Assembly: GCF_003143775.1 (NCBI RefSeq)
Contig: NZ_QFRJ01000006.1
Coordinates: forward strand, 124,001-188,000
Origin: Brumimicrobium oceani
GTDB taxonomy: Bacteria > Bacteroidota > Bacteroidia > Flavobacteriales_D > Crocinitomicaceae
Length of the DNA stretch: 64,000 nucleotides
Reading direction: 5' to 3'
Shown here: positions 63,457 through 64,000 of the stretch, piece after piece
How the letters are laid out: every line of letters starts with the position of its first letter
How positions within the stretch are numbered: the first letter of the stretch is position 1
Notes under the pieces: generated by a model
What the model was told of the DNA's origin: nothing
The model's input: the letters and a program-made list of their open reading frames with translations, nothing else
Databases searched by the model: none
Made by a program: the position numbers and the translations under genes

Positions 63457-64000
63457 CTACTCCTTAAATTCGTCATCAACATCAGCTGTCAATGCCTTCA
63501 GGAAAGCGGTTACACTTTGAACTTCTTCTTCAGTGAGTTCGTTTGCGACTTGCAGTTTACCCATAATTCTCACAGCGTCTTCTAGCTTTTCAACCGATCC
63601 ATCATGAAAGTAAGGATAGGTTTTTTCCACATTCCTTAAACCTGGCGTTTTAAACTTGAATTTATCTCTTTCTTCTTTTGTTAAATCATAGACCCCATTG
63701 TCAATAACCTCGCTCATGGTGTGTTCCCAATAATCTCCATTCAAACCAAACTTTTGCAGCATATTTCCTCCCAATGCAGCACCATTATGACAAGTAATAC
63801 AAGCATTGTTTATAAAAACTGTCAAACCTTCTTTTTCTTGTGCCGTCATTGCTTCCGAATCTCCATCCAACCATTCATCAAAACGGCTTACCGGGTTCAA
63901 TTGTCTTTCAAAAGCTCCAATCGCGTTGGTTATAGTGGCGAAAGTTATAGCTTCAGCGGAATCAGGATAAGCAGCTGCAAACATCGTTTGATATTCTTCT
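63457..64000 (-). CDS. Di-haem cytochrome c peroxidase/MauG family (5' end outside window)
   Basis: The frame continues through the window edge without a start; about 181 C-terminal codons are visible. It contains one haem-binding CxxCH (ACITCHNGAALGG), FKTPGLRNVEKTYPYFHDGS with conserved Met/His-region residues, and LEDAVRIMGKLQ, all hallmarks of bacterial cytochrome c peroxidases; the N-terminal high-spin haem domain is off-window. The apparent ATG at 63984 is internal. These periplasmic enzymes reduce hydrogen peroxide. The MauG branch is a possible alternative. Confidence 0.9.
   Translation of the reverse strand, partial: EEYQTMFAAAYPDSAEAITFATITNAIGAFERQLNPVSRFDEWLDGDSEAMTAQEKEGLTVFINNACITCHNGAALGGNMLQKFGLNGDYWEHTMSEVIDNGVYDLTKEERDKFKFKTPGLRNVEKTYPYFHDGSVEKLEDAVRIMGKLQVANELTEEEVQSVTAFLKALTADVDDEFKE

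Overview
The window is AT-rich bacterial chromosome (roughly one third G+C by eye) from a member of the Bacteroidota, most likely a Flavobacteriales lineage (Crocinitomicaceae/Cryomorphaceae-like). The evidence is: five secreted proteins with type IX secretion (T9SS) C-terminal sorting domains, a PorW/SprE-type T9SS lipoprotein, A-rich translation starts without Shine-Dalgarno motifs, promoters of the TTTG-N19-TAnnTTTG type, a DUF5686 outer-membrane protein, and the neighbour pairs carA-eno and bactofilin-AtpZ. No rRNA, tRNA, CRISPR array, prophage or intact transposase was seen.

Layout. 1-6 kb: partial M20 amidohydrolase, arsenite methyltransferase, RecQ and phosphoglycerate kinase. 6-14 kb (minus strand): a T9SS surface protein behind an unusual start-codon hairpin, then eno, carA and dsbD. 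14-18 kb: a small conserved protein, a PurL-like protein whose catalytic half is eroded, and the tRNA hydroxylase TrhO. 18-19.5 kb: a tandem array of six ~121 bp units, a GxxExxY nuclease-fold gene and an inverted copy of the same repeat. 19.5-31 kb: lgt, a nitronate monooxygenase/FabK-like enzyme coupled to two M16 peptidases, a T9SS protein, tatC, a DUF5686 protein, lptB and a lipoprotein. 31-37 kb: a SpoIIE-type phosphatase translationally coupled to an LpxD-like acyltransferase, a T9SS protein, a flippase-like membrane protein and a heptose-phosphate nucleotidyltransferase. 37.5-38.4 kb: a second, unrelated array of eight ~113 bp units. 38.4-43 kb (minus): porW/sprE, bactofilin, atpZ and an AtpI-like gene (no atpB follows), and a YceI lipoprotein. 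43-50 kb: small exported proteins, a DUF3109 protein, an rRNA-methyltransferase-like gene, a fused 2-oxoacid dehydrogenase E1 and a UPF1-like helicase. 50-57.5 kb: a pentapeptide-repeat protein, an S74-chaperone/T9SS fusion and a ~1700-residue T9SS protein with an internal duplication. 57.8-64 kb: a potassium channel, HdeD-like protein, Crp/Fnr regulator, pirin, an MpaB-like oxygenase and a partial di-haem peroxidase.

Much of the window is housekeeping metabolism plus envelope biogenesis (lgt, tatC, lptB, lpxD-like, rfaE2, DUF5686, porW, bactofilin) and its secreted cargo. The most unusual content is non-coding: at least five dispersed or tandem repeat families, a hairpin with a seven-codon upstream ORF abutting the start of a T9SS gene, and a hairpin-dense 0.8 kb spacer near 61.5-62.2 kb. 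The GxxExxY gene lying between inverted copies of a repeat that also occurs without a gene at two other loci, and the 8-unit array where ATP synthase genes would be expected, are the best candidates for undescribed biology.
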